A DNA stretch of 64,000 bases from NCBI RefSeq assembly GCF_018688155.1, contig NZ_CP061312.1:496001-560000 (forward strand). Reading direction: 5' to 3'. The number at the start of each line of letters is the position of its first letter. Positions within the stretch are counted from its first letter, which is position 1. Positions 27,858 to 38,717 of the stretch are shown here, piece after piece. A model generated the notes under the pieces. That model did no database searches. It saw nothing but the letters and a program-made list of their open reading frames with translations, and was not told where the DNA came from. Both the position numbers and the translations under genes were made by a program. Source of the stretch: Polynucleobacter sp. AP-Sving-400A-A2 (GTDB taxonomy: Bacteria > Pseudomonadota > Gammaproteobacteria > Burkholderiales > Burkholderiaceae).

Positions 27858-29567
27858 ATGACAACAGATAATCAAAATACCCAAGTCACTGATGGCTTTC
27901 ATCTCGTTATCGATGCTTTAAAAGCAAATGACTTAGACACCATTTTTGGTCTCGTTGGTATTCCAATTACCGACCTATGCCGTTTAGCTCAAGCTGAAGG
28001 TTTGCGCTTCATTGGTTTCCGTCATGAGCAGCACGCTGGTAACGCTGCAGCGATTGCAGGTTATATGACTCAAAAGCCTGGTATCTGCATGACTGTTTCT
28101 GCACCAGGTTTCTTGAACGGTTTAACAGCATTGGCAAATGCCACTGTGAACTGCTTCCCAATGATTTTGATCTCTGGTTCAAGTGAGCGCGAGATCGTTG
28201 ACTTGCAGCAGGGTGACTACGAAGAGATGGATCAGCTCAATGCAGCTAAGCCATATTGCAAAGCTGCTTACCGTATTAATCGCATTGAAGATATCGGTAT
28301 CGGTTTTGCGCGTGCAATTCGTGCGGCTGTTTCTGGTCGTCCAGGTGGTGTTTACCTAGACTTACCGGCACAGTTGTTGGCTCAAACAATGCCCGTTGAA
28401 GAAGCCAAGAAATCGATCTTTAAAGTAATCGATCCAGTTCCACGTCAAATCCCTGCAGCAGATGCAGTAGAGCGTGCATTGAATGTATTGAAGGGTGCTA
28501 AGCGTCCATTGATTTTGTTGGGCAAGGGCGCTGCTTATGCTCAAGCTGATGCAGATATTCGTGCATTGATTGAGAAGTCTGGCATTCCATACCTGCCAAT
28601 GTCGATGGCTAAAGGTTTGTTGCCAGATAATCACCCACAATCTGCTTCTGCAGCGCGTTCATTTGTATTGGCTGAGGCTGATGCGGTGATGTTGGTTGGT
28701 GCGCGCTTGAACTGGTTACTTGCGCATGGTAAGGGCAAGACTTGGGGCAAAGATCCTAAGAAATTTATTCAGATCGATATTCAATCAAACGAAGTGGATA
28801 GCAACGTACAAATCGATGCTCCACTGATTGGCGATATCGGCTCTGTTGTTGGTGAGCTCTTGAAAGGTATTGCTGCAGTTCCTAAGCCTTCCGCCGAGTG
28901 GATCAGCGCGATCAACGAGAAAAAAGATAAGAACATGGCGAAGATGGCTGAAACATTAGCCAAAGAAGCTTCACCAATGAACTTCCATGGCGCTTTGCGT
29001 GCCATTCGTGATGTGATTAAGCTAAACCCAGACGTGAACTTGGTAAACGAAGGTGCGAACACACTCGACTATTGCCGCGCAATCGTTGATATGTACAAGC
29101 CACGTAAACGTTTTGACTCCGGCACTTGGGGCATCATGGGTATTGGTATGGGCTACGCCATTGGCGCTGCTGTAACGAGTGGCTTGCCTACAGTTGCGGT
29201 TGAAGGCGATAGTGCATTTGGCTTTAGCGGTATGGAGTTAGAAACCATTTGCCGTTACAACTTGCCAATCACTACAGTGGTGTTTAACAACAATGGTGTT
29301 TACCGCGGTACTGACGTGAATCCTACTGGCGGTGCTGATGTTGCCCCAACAGTATTCGTGAAAAATGCCCGTTACGACAAAATGATTGAGGCATTTGGTG
29401 GTGTTGGTTACTACGTGACTACCCCAGCGGAGTTAGAGGCTGCATTGACTAAAGCGATTGCTGAAGGCAAGCCTGCTTTGATTAATGCCGTGATTGATGA
29501 AACTGCTGGTACAGAGAGTGGACGTTTAACTAATTTGAATCCATCCACTGCAGCTGTTAAGCACTAA
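27858..29567 (+). CDS. oxc: Oxalyl-CoA decarboxylase
   Basis: Thiamine-diphosphate enzyme that converts oxalyl-CoA to formyl-CoA and CO2. The 569 residues align end to end with the Oxalobacter enzyme. The cofactor glutamate is E57 in RHEQHAG; Y121-E122 in [10 protein letters not shown] match the active-site pair; the ThDP motif is [13 protein letters not shown] through NNNGVYRG; and the C-terminal ESGRL keeps the serine-arginine pair. It is followed 83 bases later by frc. The start ATG has no clear ribosome-binding site. Confidence 0.97.
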   Translation: MTTDNQNTQVTDGFHLVIDALKANDLDTIFGLVGIPITDLCRLAQAEGLRFIGFRHEQHAGNAAAIAGYMTQKPGICMTVSAPGFLNGLTALANATVNCFPMILISGSSEREIVDLQQGDYEEMDQLNAAKPYCKAAYRINRIEDIGIGFARAIRAAVSGRPGGVYLDLPAQLLAQTMPVEEAKKSIFKVIDPVPRQIPAADAVERALNVLKGAKRPLILLGKGAAYAQADADIRALIEKSGIPYLPMSMAKGLLPDNHPQSASAARSFVLAEADAVMLVGARLNWLLAHGKGKTWGKDPKKFIQIDIQSNEVDSNVQIDAPLIGDIGSVVGELLKGIAAVPKPSAEWISAINEKKDKNMAKMAETLAKEASPMNFHGALRAIRDVIKLNPDVNLVNEGANTLDYCRAIVDMYKPRKRFDSGTWGIMGIGMGYAIGAAVTSGLPTVAVEGDSAFGFSGMELETICRYNLPITTVVFNNNGVYRGTDVNPTGGADVAPTVFVKNARYDKMIEAFGGVGYYVTTPAELEAALTKAIAEGKPALINAVIDETAGTESGRLTNLNPSTAAVKH

Positions 29568-29650
29568 TTCAAAGTTAATTGGTAATCAAGACGTAATATT
29601 TTTGAACTAAATTTAGTAATAAATAAGCAATACTTTAAGGAGAATCAAAC

Positions 29651-30901
29651 ATGACTAAACCATTAGACGGTATTCGCATCATCGATTTCACACACGTACA
29701 AGCAGGACCTGCATGTACTCAGTTGTTGGCTTGGTACGGTGCTGACGTGATTAAAGTTGAGCGCCCAGGCTCTGGCGACGTCACTCGTAGCCAGTTGCGC
29801 GATATTCCAGGTGCGGATGCTTTGTACTTCACTATGTTGAACGGTAATAAGCGTTCATTGACTTTGGATACTAAGACTCAAGAAGGTAAAGAAGTTTTAG
29901 AAAAGATGATCAAGACTTCTGACGTGATGGTTGAGAACTTCGGTCCAGGCGCTTTGGATCGTATGGGTTTTAGCTGGGCGCGTATTCAGGAATTGAATCC
30001 AAAGATGATCATGGCTTCTGTAAAAGGATTTAGTGATGGTCACTCATACGAAGACTTAAAGGTATACGAGAACGTTGCTCAGTGTGCTGGTGGTGCCGCC
30101 TCTACAACTGGTTTCTGGGATGGTCCTCCAACAGTTTCTGCTGCTGCTTTGGGCGATAGCAACACTGGTATGCACTTGGCTATTGGTATTTTGACTGCAT
30201 TGATGCAGCGTCAAAAAACTGGCAAGGGTCAAAAAGTGTCTTGCTCAATGCAAGATGCTGTATTGAACTTGTGCCGTGTGAAGTTACGCGACCAACAGCG
30301 TTTGGACAAAATTGGTTACCTCGAAGAGTACCCACAGTACCCACACGGTACATTCTCTGACGTAGTTCCACGTGGCGGTAACGCTGGTGGTGGCGGTCAG
30401 CCAGGTTGGGTATTGAAGTGTAAGGGCTGGGAAACAGATCCAAACGCCTACATTTATTTCACAATTCAAGGTCACGCATGGGAGCCAATCACTCGTGCGA
30501 TCGGTAAGCCAGAGTGGGCAACTGATCCAGCGTATATGACTGCGGAAGCGCGTCAGGACAAGATTTTTGATATCTTCGCAACAATCGAAGAGTGGCTCAA
30601 GGATAAGACCAAGTACGAAGCTGTGGACATCCTCCGCAAGTTCGACATTCCTTGCGCACCAGTTCTGTCAATGAAAGAATTGGCTAACTCACCTGACTTG
30701 CGTAAGAGTGGATCTATCGTTGAAGTGGATCACAAGGTACGTGGTAAGTACTTGACTATCGGTAGCCCAATCAAGTTCTCAGATTTGGAAATCGAAGTAG
30801 GTCCATCACCAGTATTAGGTGAACACACTAATGAAGTGTTGACTGACCTTGGCTATAGCGCTGATGACATCGCTAAGTTGCACGCAGCAAAAGCAGTCTA
30901 A
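29651..30901 (+). CDS. frc: Formyl-CoA:oxalate CoA-transferase, first copy
   Basis: Class III CoA-transferase that moves CoA from formyl-CoA to oxalate, so that oxalyl-CoA is regenerated for Oxc. The 416 residues match the family. Catalytic D169 is in [11 protein letters not shown]17 in HVQAGP, and the glycine loop is the full GGGGQ in [10 protein letters not shown]. Position 48 is Q (TRSQLRD), as in the E. coli YfdW type rather than W as in Oxalobacter. AAGGAG precedes the start. A terminator follows 30 bases after the stop. Confidence 0.96.
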   Translation: MTKPLDGIRIIDFTHVQAGPACTQLLAWYGADVIKVERPGSGDVTRSQLRDIPGADALYFTMLNGNKRSLTLDTKTQEGKEVLEKMIKTSDVMVENFGPGALDRMGFSWARIQELNPKMIMASVKGFSDGHSYEDLKVYENVAQCAGGAASTTGFWDGPPTVSAAALGDSNTGMHLAIGILTALMQRQKTGKGQKVSCSMQDAVLNLCRVKLRDQQRLDKIGYLEEYPQYPHGTFSDVVPRGGNAGGGGQPGWVLKCKGWETDPNAYIYFTIQGHAWEPITRAIGKPEWATDPAYMTAEARQDKIFDIFATIEEWLKDKTKYEAVDILRKFDIPCAPVLSMKELANSPDLRKSGSIVEVDHKVRGKYLTIGSPIKFSDLEIEVGPSPVLGEHTNEVLTDLGYSADDIAKLHAAKAV

Positions 30902-30930
30902 TAACGATTAGCAGTATTTGCTTTAGCTTG

Positions 30931-30959
30931 AAAGGCGCTCCTGGTGGGCGCCTTTTTTA
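30931..30959 (+). terminator. Rho-independent terminator after frc
   Basis: AAGGCGC (30932-30938) pairs with GCGCCTT (30948-30954) around a 9-base loop, followed by a run of T. It should end most oxc-frc transcripts and separates the second transferase gene into its own or a read-through unit. Confidence 0.88.
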
Positions 30960-31082
30960 TTCACTATCGGCAACAAACAGCCCTTGCTCGATCTTGTAAA
31001 GCCCTAAGTCTGCAGCCAAATAGCTATTCTCGGGCATTAAAAGCGAGGATGCCCAGAAAATAGGCATCCTGTATTGCACCAT
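30957..31082 (-). CDS. Possible small protein opposite the oxalate genes
   Basis: A 41-codon reading frame on the minus strand between the two transferase genes: starts MVQYRMPIFWASSLLMPENS and ends GLFVADSE. A TTG at 31109 would extend it to 50 residues. The composition looks protein-like and the stop adjoins the inverted repeat of the frc terminator. No ribosome-binding site or recognised family supports it, so it could equally be a chance frame or the end of a decayed gene. Confidence 0.25.
   Translation of the reverse strand: MVQYRMPIFWASSLLMPENSYLAADLGLYKIEQGLFVADSE
31046..31070. repeat. 8-bp perfect hairpin in the leader of the second transferase gene
   Basis: AGGATGCC (31046-31053) and GGCATCCT (31063-31070) are perfect complements around a 9-base A-rich loop, 72 bases before the second frc start. 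No T-tract follows. It may be a leader hairpin or an RNA-processing site; the rest of 30960-31141 contains no obvious promoter. Confidence 0.4.
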
Positions 31083-31141
31083 AATCCGGCGCTGGTAAAA
31101 TTGTTTCAATTCAAAATTTTATTCTTATTGGGACTTTAATC

Positions 31142-32389
31142 ATGGCAAAAGCATTAGAAGGAGTCAAGGTTCTTGACTTCACGCACGTTCAATCTGGACC
31201 TACTTGTACTCAGCTGCTTGCTTGGTTTGGTGCTGATGTAATCAAAGTAGAAAAATCTGGTGAGGGTGATGCTACCCGTGGTCAATTGCGCGACATCCCA
31301 GATGCAGATAGTTTGTATTTCACAATGTTGAACCATAACAAGCGTTCCATCACTGTGAATACTAAAACTCCTAAGGGTAAAGAAATTCTAGAGCGCCTGA
31401 TAAAAGAGTGTGATGTGCTGGTTGAGAACTTTGCTCCTGGTGCATTAGATCGCATGGGTTTTTCTTGGGAGCGTATTCAGGAACTCAATCCAATGATGAT
31501 CATGGCTTCGGTAAAAGGCTTTGGTCCCGGTCCTTACGAGGACTGTAAGGTATATGAGAACGTAGCGCAGTGTGCTGGCGGTTCAGCATCTACTACCGGT
31601 TTTGATGATGGTCCTCCAATGGTGACTGGCGCGCAGATTGGCGATAGCGGTACAGGATTACATTTGGCTCTAGGTATCGTTACGGCTTTATATCAGCGCA
31701 CACACTCTGGCCGTGGCCAAAAAGTATTGGCAGCGATGCAAGATGCTGTATTGAACTTGTGCCGCGTGAAGTTGCGTGATCAACAGCGCTTAGAGCGTAA
31801 CGGCTTGATGCAAGAGTATCCACAGTTTCCAAATGGAGAGTTTGGTGACGCTGTGCCCCGCGCTGGCAATGCCTCTGGTGGTGGTCAACCAGGCTGGATT
31901 GTGAAATGCAAAGGTTGGGAAACAGATCCAAACTCTTACATGTACGTTATCGTGCAAGCGCCAGTCTGGGAGGCGGTCTGCAAAGTAATTGGCCGCGAAG
32001 ATTGGATTAAGGATGTGCGTTTTGCATCACCAATGGCTCGCTTGCCACACTTGATGGAAATCTTTGGTGAAATTGAAAAATGGACAATGACTAAGACCAA
32101 GTTTGAAGTCATGGATATTCTGAATAAATATGACATTCCTTGCGGCCCAATTTTGTCCATGAAAGAAATCGCAGAAGAGCCAGCATTGCGTGCGACTGGA
32201 ACTGTGGTTGAGGTAGATCATCCAATTCGTGGCAAGTACCTTACTGTAGGTAATCCAATCAAGATGTCTGACAGCCCCACTGATGTGACGCGTTCACCAT
32301 TATTGGGTGAGCATACTGATGAAATTCTGAGTGAGCTAGGTTACTCAACCGATGAGCTGATTGCTCTGCGCCACGATAAGGTGATCTAA
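31142..32389 (+). CDS. Formyl-CoA:oxalate CoA-transferase homologue, second copy
   Basis: A 415-residue class III CoA-transferase aligning with the preceding frc over its whole length with a single-residue gap near position 130. The catalytic aspartate is D168 in [10 protein letters not shown] and Q17 is kept. The glycine loop reads SGGGQ instead of GGGGQ, and several substrate-side segments differ ([18 protein letters not shown]). It may use a different acid or CoA donor. The stop lies one base before the formyltransferase-fold gene start, implying coupling. Confidence 0.9.
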   Translation: MAKALEGVKVLDFTHVQSGPTCTQLLAWFGADVIKVEKSGEGDATRGQLRDIPDADSLYFTMLNHNKRSITVNTKTPKGKEILERLIKECDVLVENFAPGALDRMGFSWERIQELNPMMIMASVKGFGPGPYEDCKVYENVAQCAGGSASTTGFDDGPPMVTGAQIGDSGTGLHLALGIVTALYQRTHSGRGQKVLAAMQDAVLNLCRVKLRDQQRLERNGLMQEYPQFPNGEFGDAVPRAGNASGGGQPGWIVKCKGWETDPNSYMYVIVQAPVWEAVCKVIGREDWIKDVRFASPMARLPHLMEIFGEIEKWTMTKTKFEVMDILNKYDIPCGPILSMKEIAEEPALRATGTVVEVDHPIRGKYLTVGNPIKMSDSPTDVTRSPLLGEHTDEILSELGYSTDELIALRHDKVI

Positions 32390-32390
32390 G

Positions 32391-33323
32391 ATGCGGGTTG
32401 CGCTGATTGGTAGTGCTGATTTTGGTAAAGCAGCCTTAGAGGCTTTTTTAGATCGTGGCGATGAGGTCGTTGCCGTATTTTGTCCACCGGATAATCCAAA
32501 GTCGACCAAGCCTGAAGTGTTAAAAGAGGCCGCTATTGCGAAGGGTTTATCACCTTTGCAATTTTCCTCCCTCAAGAGTCCTGAAGCAGCGCAAGCAATG
32601 ATTGATAGCAAAGCTGATATCTGCGTCATGGCTTATGTGTTGCAGTTTGTGCCACAAGAGCTTTGTAAGATACCAAAGCACGGCACGATTCAATATCACC
32701 CATCACTCCTGCCGAAATATCGGGGTCCTAGCGCTATTAACTGGGCGATCGCTTTGGGTGAAGATAAAACAGGCCTAACTATCTTCCGTCCATCTGATGG
32801 TTTGGATGAGGGCGAAGTGATTCTGCAAAAAGAAGTGGTAATTGCTCCTGATGACACTTTAGGAAAAGTCTACTTTGATAAATTATTTCCATTGGGTGTT
32901 AAAGCGCTGCTTGAGGCTGCAGATCTAGTGACTGCCAATAAGCACCAAGAGATCGTTCAGGATGAATCTAAGGCAAATTATGAAGGTTGGTTTGGTGTTG
33001 ATGCTGCTCAAATTCATTGGGCTACGCATATCAATCAAATCTACAATTTGATTCGTGCATCTAACCCGGCGCCAGGTGCTTGGACTAAATTTGGTGAGCA
33101 AAAAGTCCAGATCTACGATTGTCACAAGCATGTAGTGGCCACCTTCGGCGCAGTTAAAGGAAAGCCTGGTGAAATCACTCAAATTACTTCGCACTCGTTC
33201 TTCGTAGCTTGTCATGGCGGACAAATCGAAGTCCTTAAAGCAAAAGGCGCCTCAGGAAAAGTAACGGGTGCTGAATTGGCTAAAGAGTTGAACTTAGAGT
33301 CAGGTCAGTTCTTCGCGCTGTAA
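32391..33323 (+). CDS. Freestanding 10-formyl-THF hydrolase-domain-like formyltransferase
   Basis: A 310-residue protein of the formyltransferase fold with a C-terminal OB-like domain (about residues 205-310). It resembles the N-terminal hydrolase domain of ALDH1L1 (10-formyltetrahydrofolate dehydrogenase) more than methionyl-tRNA formyltransferase: QFVPQEL, HPSLLPKYRGPSAINW, DGLDEGEVILQKE and the ending GQFFAL all align. Catalytic H103 and D139 have the ALDH1L1 spacing; the Asn of Fmt two residues before the His is Q101. Coupled to the second transferase, it probably moves or releases the C1 unit derived from formyl-CoA; the exact reaction is inferred. Confidence 0.8.
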   Translation: MRVALIGSADFGKAALEAFLDRGDEVVAVFCPPDNPKSTKPEVLKEAAIAKGLSPLQFSSLKSPEAAQAMIDSKADICVMAYVLQFVPQELCKIPKHGTIQYHPSLLPKYRGPSAINWAIALGEDKTGLTIFRPSDGLDEGEVILQKEVVIAPDDTLGKVYFDKLFPLGVKALLEAADLVTANKHQEIVQDESKANYEGWFGVDAAQIHWATHINQIYNLIRASNPAPGAWTKFGEQKVQIYDCHKHVVATFGAVKGKPGEITQITSHSFFVACHGGQIEVLKAKGASGKVTGAELAKELNLESGQFFAL

Positions 33324-33339
33324 ATCCCGTTGCAAAGCT

Positions 33340-35074
<1,735 letters not shown>

Positions 35075-35082
<8 letters not shown>

Positions 35083-35263
35083 TCGAATACACGTAAGCGC
35101 GCTGCTTTAATTTAGCTGCCTTAGCGCGACGTTGATCTTCAGTAGTCAAAGGCTCTTTATCCCAGAGGAGGGCGCGACCAGCTTGCTGGCCAGCTTCGAG
35201 ATCTGGTTTCTCGGATTTGAGCTCATTTAAGAACTGGGTGAATTCGGATGTATACCTAGCCAT
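35075..35263 (-). CDS. DUF3460 family protein
   Basis: A 62-residue protein of a small family found mainly in betaproteobacteria; function unknown. It begins MARYTSEFTQFLNELKSEKP and is rich in charged residues (AKAAKLKQRAYVYSND at the end), with no membrane segment. I chose ATG 35263, seven bases after AGGA, over the adjacent ATG 35266. It overlaps the scpA start by 8 bases, and the same gene pair order is familiar in Burkholderiales. Confidence 0.82.
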
Positions 35264-35414
35264 CATATTTCCTAAAATTCTTATTTAATTCAATAACTTA
35301 CAAAAAATTACTGCGAAGCAATGTATTACCTAGGCCATCATTATTAACGATTTTTCCTACAAGCCTGCCGACTTTTTGGCTAATCCCTAGAAATTCGCTC
35401 TTTTGACCCTATTT

Positions 35415-37085
35415 TTAGAGATTTGCAGCCAATAAAGCCTCGATTTGAGGCGCTTCAACACGCGTCATGAGGTGTTTGTAGGGCTTGATCGGATTTTGGC
35501 TGGAGAGGGGTGTTTTAACGTCATTCCAAGTCATGGCTGACACAGAGAGGAAGTCCTCAACCCCAGCTGTGACTTGTGGCAGTACTGGCTTGAGATACAG
35601 ACTCAATAAACGGAATGCCTCTAAGGTGACGCTGCAGATTCCTTGTAAGTCAGACTCGCGCTCAGGATCTTTGGCGATTTCCCAAGGCTTGTTTTCATCA
35701 ACGAAGGCATTGACCTTGTCAGCCAATTCCATGATGGTGCGTAATGCCTTGGCATATTCACGAGCTTCATACAGGGCAGCAATTTTTTCACTAGCAGATG
35801 CAATGTCAGCAAGTAATGGATTATTCATTGCTGTGTCAGAAACTACACCACCAAAACGTTTTACCAAGAAACCAGCACTACGACTGGCGATGTTAATGTA
35901 TTTTCCTAGTAGATCGCTATTCACGCGGGCAACAAAGTCTTGAAGATTTAAATCCAAATCTTCCATGCTGTCATTGAGTTTGGTTGCAAAGTAATAGCGG
36001 AACCATTCAGGATTAAATCCAGATTCAATGACGCTGTGTGCTGAAATTAAAGTGCCACGTGACTTACTCATCTTCTCACCATCGACCGTGAGAAAGCCGT
36101 GAGCAAATACATTGGTTGGCGTGCGGTAGCCTGCAAAGTGCAGAGTTGCTGGCCAAAAGAGTGTGTGGAAATACAAAATATCTTTACCGATAAAGTGATA
36201 CTGCTCCGTAGTGGTATCTGGCCTGACCCATTCTTCAAAGTTCATGCCTTTAGCCTGACAGTAATTGAGGAAGCTGGCGTAATAGCCAATCGGCGCATCA
36301 AGCCAGACATAAAAATATTTGCCTGGCGCATCCGGAATCTCAAAGCCAAAGTAGGGAGCATCACGGGAGATATCCCAGTCACCTAGCTTACTGTCCCCGG
36401 GCTGCCCAACCCACTCTTTCATTTTGTTGCGAGCTTCAGCTTGCAGTGGGGTTCTTACTTGAGTCCATTCACGTAAAAAGGTTTCGCAGCGGGGATCGGA
36501 TAACTTAAAAAAGTAATGATCGGAAACTTTTTTAATGGGCGTTGCACCGCTCACTACTGAGAACGGATTTTTCAAATCTGTTGGAGAGTAAGTTGCTCCA
36601 CACTTTTCGCAAGAGTCGCCGTACTGATCTTTAGCGCCACACTTGGGGCACTCGCCTTTAATAAAGCGATCTGGCAAGAACATTTCTTTTACGGGGTCGT
36701 ATGCTTGCTCAATCGAGCGCATTTCAATTAAGCCGGCATCACGCAACTTCAGATAGATGCTTTGCGACAACTTTTCATTCTCAGGGCTATCTGTGGTGTA
36801 GTAGTTATCAAACGAGATTAAGAAATCATCAAAGTCGCGCTTGTGCTCTTTCCAAACATTGGTAATGAGTTCTTTCGGGGTGATGCCCTCTTTTTCGGCG
36901 CGCAACATGATTGGAGTACCGTGAGTGTCATCAGCGCCAACATAGTGCACTTCGTGACCACGCATTCTCTGGAAGCGAACCCAAATATCTGTCTGGACAT
37001 ACTCCACCAAATGCCCAATGTGAATCTGGCCATTGGCGTAAGGTAAGGCGGAGGTAACTAGCAGGCGACGTTTGGGGCTACTCAT
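35415..37085 (-). CDS. metG: Methionyl-tRNA synthetase
   Basis: Charges tRNA-Met. Class I motifs: HIGH at residues 22-25 and KMSKS at 338-342. The zinc knuckle has cysteines C146, C149, C159 and C162. The protein ends at 556 residues, after the anticodon-binding helices, so the C-terminal EMAPII-like tRNA-binding domain of the E. coli enzyme (677 residues) is absent. It is divergent from fdhD across 127 bases and is followed 148 bases later by the DUF3460 gene. Confidence 0.96.
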   Translation of the reverse strand: MSSPKRRLLVTSALPYANGQIHIGHLVEYVQTDIWVRFQRMRGHEVHYVGADDTHGTPIMLRAEKEGITPKELITNVWKEHKRDFDDFLISFDNYYTTDSPENEKLSQSIYLKLRDAGLIEMRSIEQAYDPVKEMFLPDRFIKGECPKCGAKDQYGDSCEKCGATYSPTDLKNPFSVVSGATPIKKVSDHYFFKLSDPRCETFLREWTQVRTPLQAEARNKMKEWVGQPGDSKLGDWDISRDAPYFGFEIPDAPGKYFYVWLDAPIGYYASFLNYCQAKGMNFEEWVRPDTTTEQYHFIGKDILYFHTLFWPATLHFAGYRTPTNVFAHGFLTVDGEKMSKSRGTLISAHSVIESGFNPEWFRYYFATKLNDSMEDLDLNLQDFVARVNSDLLGKYINIASRSAGFLVKRFGGVVSDTAMNNPLLADIASASEKIAALYEAREYAKALRTIMELADKVNAFVDENKPWEIAKDPERESDLQGICSVTLEAFRLLSLYLKPVLPQVTAGVEDFLSVSAMTWNDVKTPLSSQNPIKPYKHLMTRVEAPQIEALLAANL

Positions 37086-37212
37086 GCGTACTTAAATAGA
37101 AAAATTTAACAAATAGGAATACCAGATTATGGGGCTTGGAGCCCTATTTCAGCACCAATTTTAGTCTGCGGTTAAAGTTAACACCGATTTGAACCTATTC
37201 AAGAGGCGTTTT

Positions 37213-38061
37213 ATGGCTTTGCCCCACAACATTCAGATGTCTCACGCTTCCGTGCCCATGGTGCACGAGGTACAGGTCATGGATGAGGCAGGGCGCATCA
37301 AGACCACCCACATCCCTGGGGAGCGGCCTCTCACCATTTATTTGGATAAGCGCGAAGTCGTTACTCTGATGACCTTAGGGAGCGCCCCTGAGGCTTTAGT
37401 TCTAGGCTATTTGCGTAATCAACGCCTAGTAGAGTCACCAGACGATATAGCGAGTATTCAGGTGGATTGGGAAACCGATTCGGCAGCAGTCAAAACTCAT
37501 CGCAGCACGGTTGATATTGATGCCCTCACCAGCAAACGCGTTGTGACGACGGGTTGTGGCCAAGGCACCATGTTTGGTGGCTTGATTGAGGAGATGGCAG
37601 AGATTAGATTGCCGGATGGCCCTCAGTTAACCCAAGAGGCCATCGTTGATCTGATTGATAGCATTCGAGTTCATGACACCATCTACAAAAAATCTGGTTC
37701 AGTTCATGCTTGTGCTGTATTTGAGCGGGACGGTAATAATAATGTCCGCCTCCTCCACTTTATTGAGGATGTTGGACGTCACAATGCCGTTGACTCGATC
37801 TCTGGGCTGATGTGGCTCGCGGACAAGCCAGGCAAAGACCTGATCTTCTTCACTACTGGACGCCTCACCTCAGAGATGGTGATCAAAGGTGCTCAGATGG
37901 GCATCCCCTTCCTCATGACTCGCTCTGGCATGACTTTAATGGGGTTGGAGCTTGCCCGCAAGACCAATCTCACCTTGCTATCCCGTTGTTCTGGAAAGCA
38001 TTTTGAGATCTTTAATGCCCCAGAGAGGGTGATTTTTACTTCTCCACCTGCCGCCTTGTAA
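37213..38061 (+). CDS. fdhD: Formate dehydrogenase accessory sulfurtransferase FdhD
   Basis: Transfers sulfur from IscS to the molybdenum cofactor to activate formate dehydrogenase. I chose ATG 37213, preceded by AAGAGG; a TTG start at 37189 would add eight residues. The 282-residue protein shows ERPLTIYLDKREVVTLM, the cysteine loop VTTGCGQG, FIEDVGRHNAVDSISG and TTGRLTSEMV. Only the first cysteine of the CxxC loop of the E. coli protein is kept (CGQG). No formate dehydrogenase genes are in the window, but the oxalate cluster 4 kb upstream yields formate. Confidence 0.93.
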   Translation: MALPHNIQMSHASVPMVHEVQVMDEAGRIKTTHIPGERPLTIYLDKREVVTLMTLGSAPEALVLGYLRNQRLVESPDDIASIQVDWETDSAAVKTHRSTVDIDALTSKRVVTTGCGQGTMFGGLIEEMAEIRLPDGPQLTQEAIVDLIDSIRVHDTIYKKSGSVHACAVFERDGNNNVRLLHFIEDVGRHNAVDSISGLMWLADKPGKDLIFFTTGRLTSEMVIKGAQMGIPFLMTRSGMTLMGLELARKTNLTLLSRCSGKHFEIFNAPERVIFTSPPAAL

Positions 38062-38102
38062 ATTCGTGGGCAACTAGCCCGTGATGGTTTTACAATTCGG
38101 CC

Positions 38103-38669
38103 ATGACTATTAAATCTGACCACTGGATCCGCCGCATGGGCGAGCAAGGCATGATCAGCCCATTTGAGCCTGAGCAGGTCCGCCATGATGCTGCCGGGCA
38201 AAAAATTGTGAGCTATGGCACTTCAAGCTATGGCTATGACATTCGTTGTGCTGATGAGTTCAAGATTTTCACGAACATCAACAGCACTATCGTTGATCCT
38301 AAGAATTTCGATGAACAATCGTTTGTCGATTTCAAGGGCCCGGTTTGCATCATTCCTCCAAACTCATTTGCCTTGGCAAGAACGGTTGAGTACTTCAAGA
38401 TCCCGCGTAGCGTCCTAACGGTGTGCGTTGGTAAGAGTACGTATGCGCGTTGCGGAATTATTGTGAACGTCACCCCATTCGAGCCGGAGTGGGAAGGTTA
38501 CGTTACGCTCGAGTTTTCTAATACGACCCCATTGCCTGCAAAGATTTATGCCGGCGAAGGATGCGCACAAGTTCTGTTCTTTGAAAGCGATGAAGTATGT
38601 GGCACATCGTACAAAGATCGTGGCGGTAAGTATCAAGGCCAAGTCGGCGTTACTCTGCCGAAGACTTAA
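38103..38669 (+). CDS. dcd: dCTP deaminase
   Basis: Deaminates dCTP to dUTP for thymidylate synthesis. The 188-residue protein has the trimeric dUTPase-like fold and the standard blocks: [25 protein letters not shown]-like [38 protein letters not shown] with the catalytic glutamate, and [11 protein letters not shown] at the C-terminus. It lies 41 bases after fdhD. Confidence 0.97.
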   Translation: MTIKSDHWIRRMGEQGMISPFEPEQVRHDAAGQKIVSYGTSSYGYDIRCADEFKIFTNINSTIVDPKNFDEQSFVDFKGPVCIIPPNSFALARTVEYFKIPRSVLTVCVGKSTYARCGIIVNVTPFEPEWEGYVTLEFSNTTPLPAKIYAGEGCAQVLFFESDEVCGTSYKDRGGKYQGQVGVTLPKT

Positions 38670-38689
38670 TCTGCTTAATCTGCTTAATC
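38665..38689 (+). repeat. Short tandem repeat between dcd and the decarboxylase gene
   Basis: The 9-base unit CTTAATCTG occurs as two full copies and a partial third, beginning in the dcd stop codon. It is followed by a small CGCC/GGCG hairpin (38690-38702 region) and then the AAAGGA of the next gene. Possibly slippage-prone sequence; no function known. Confidence 0.6.
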
Positions 38690-38717
38690 GCCCTATTGGC
38701 GACTTTAAAGGATACAC

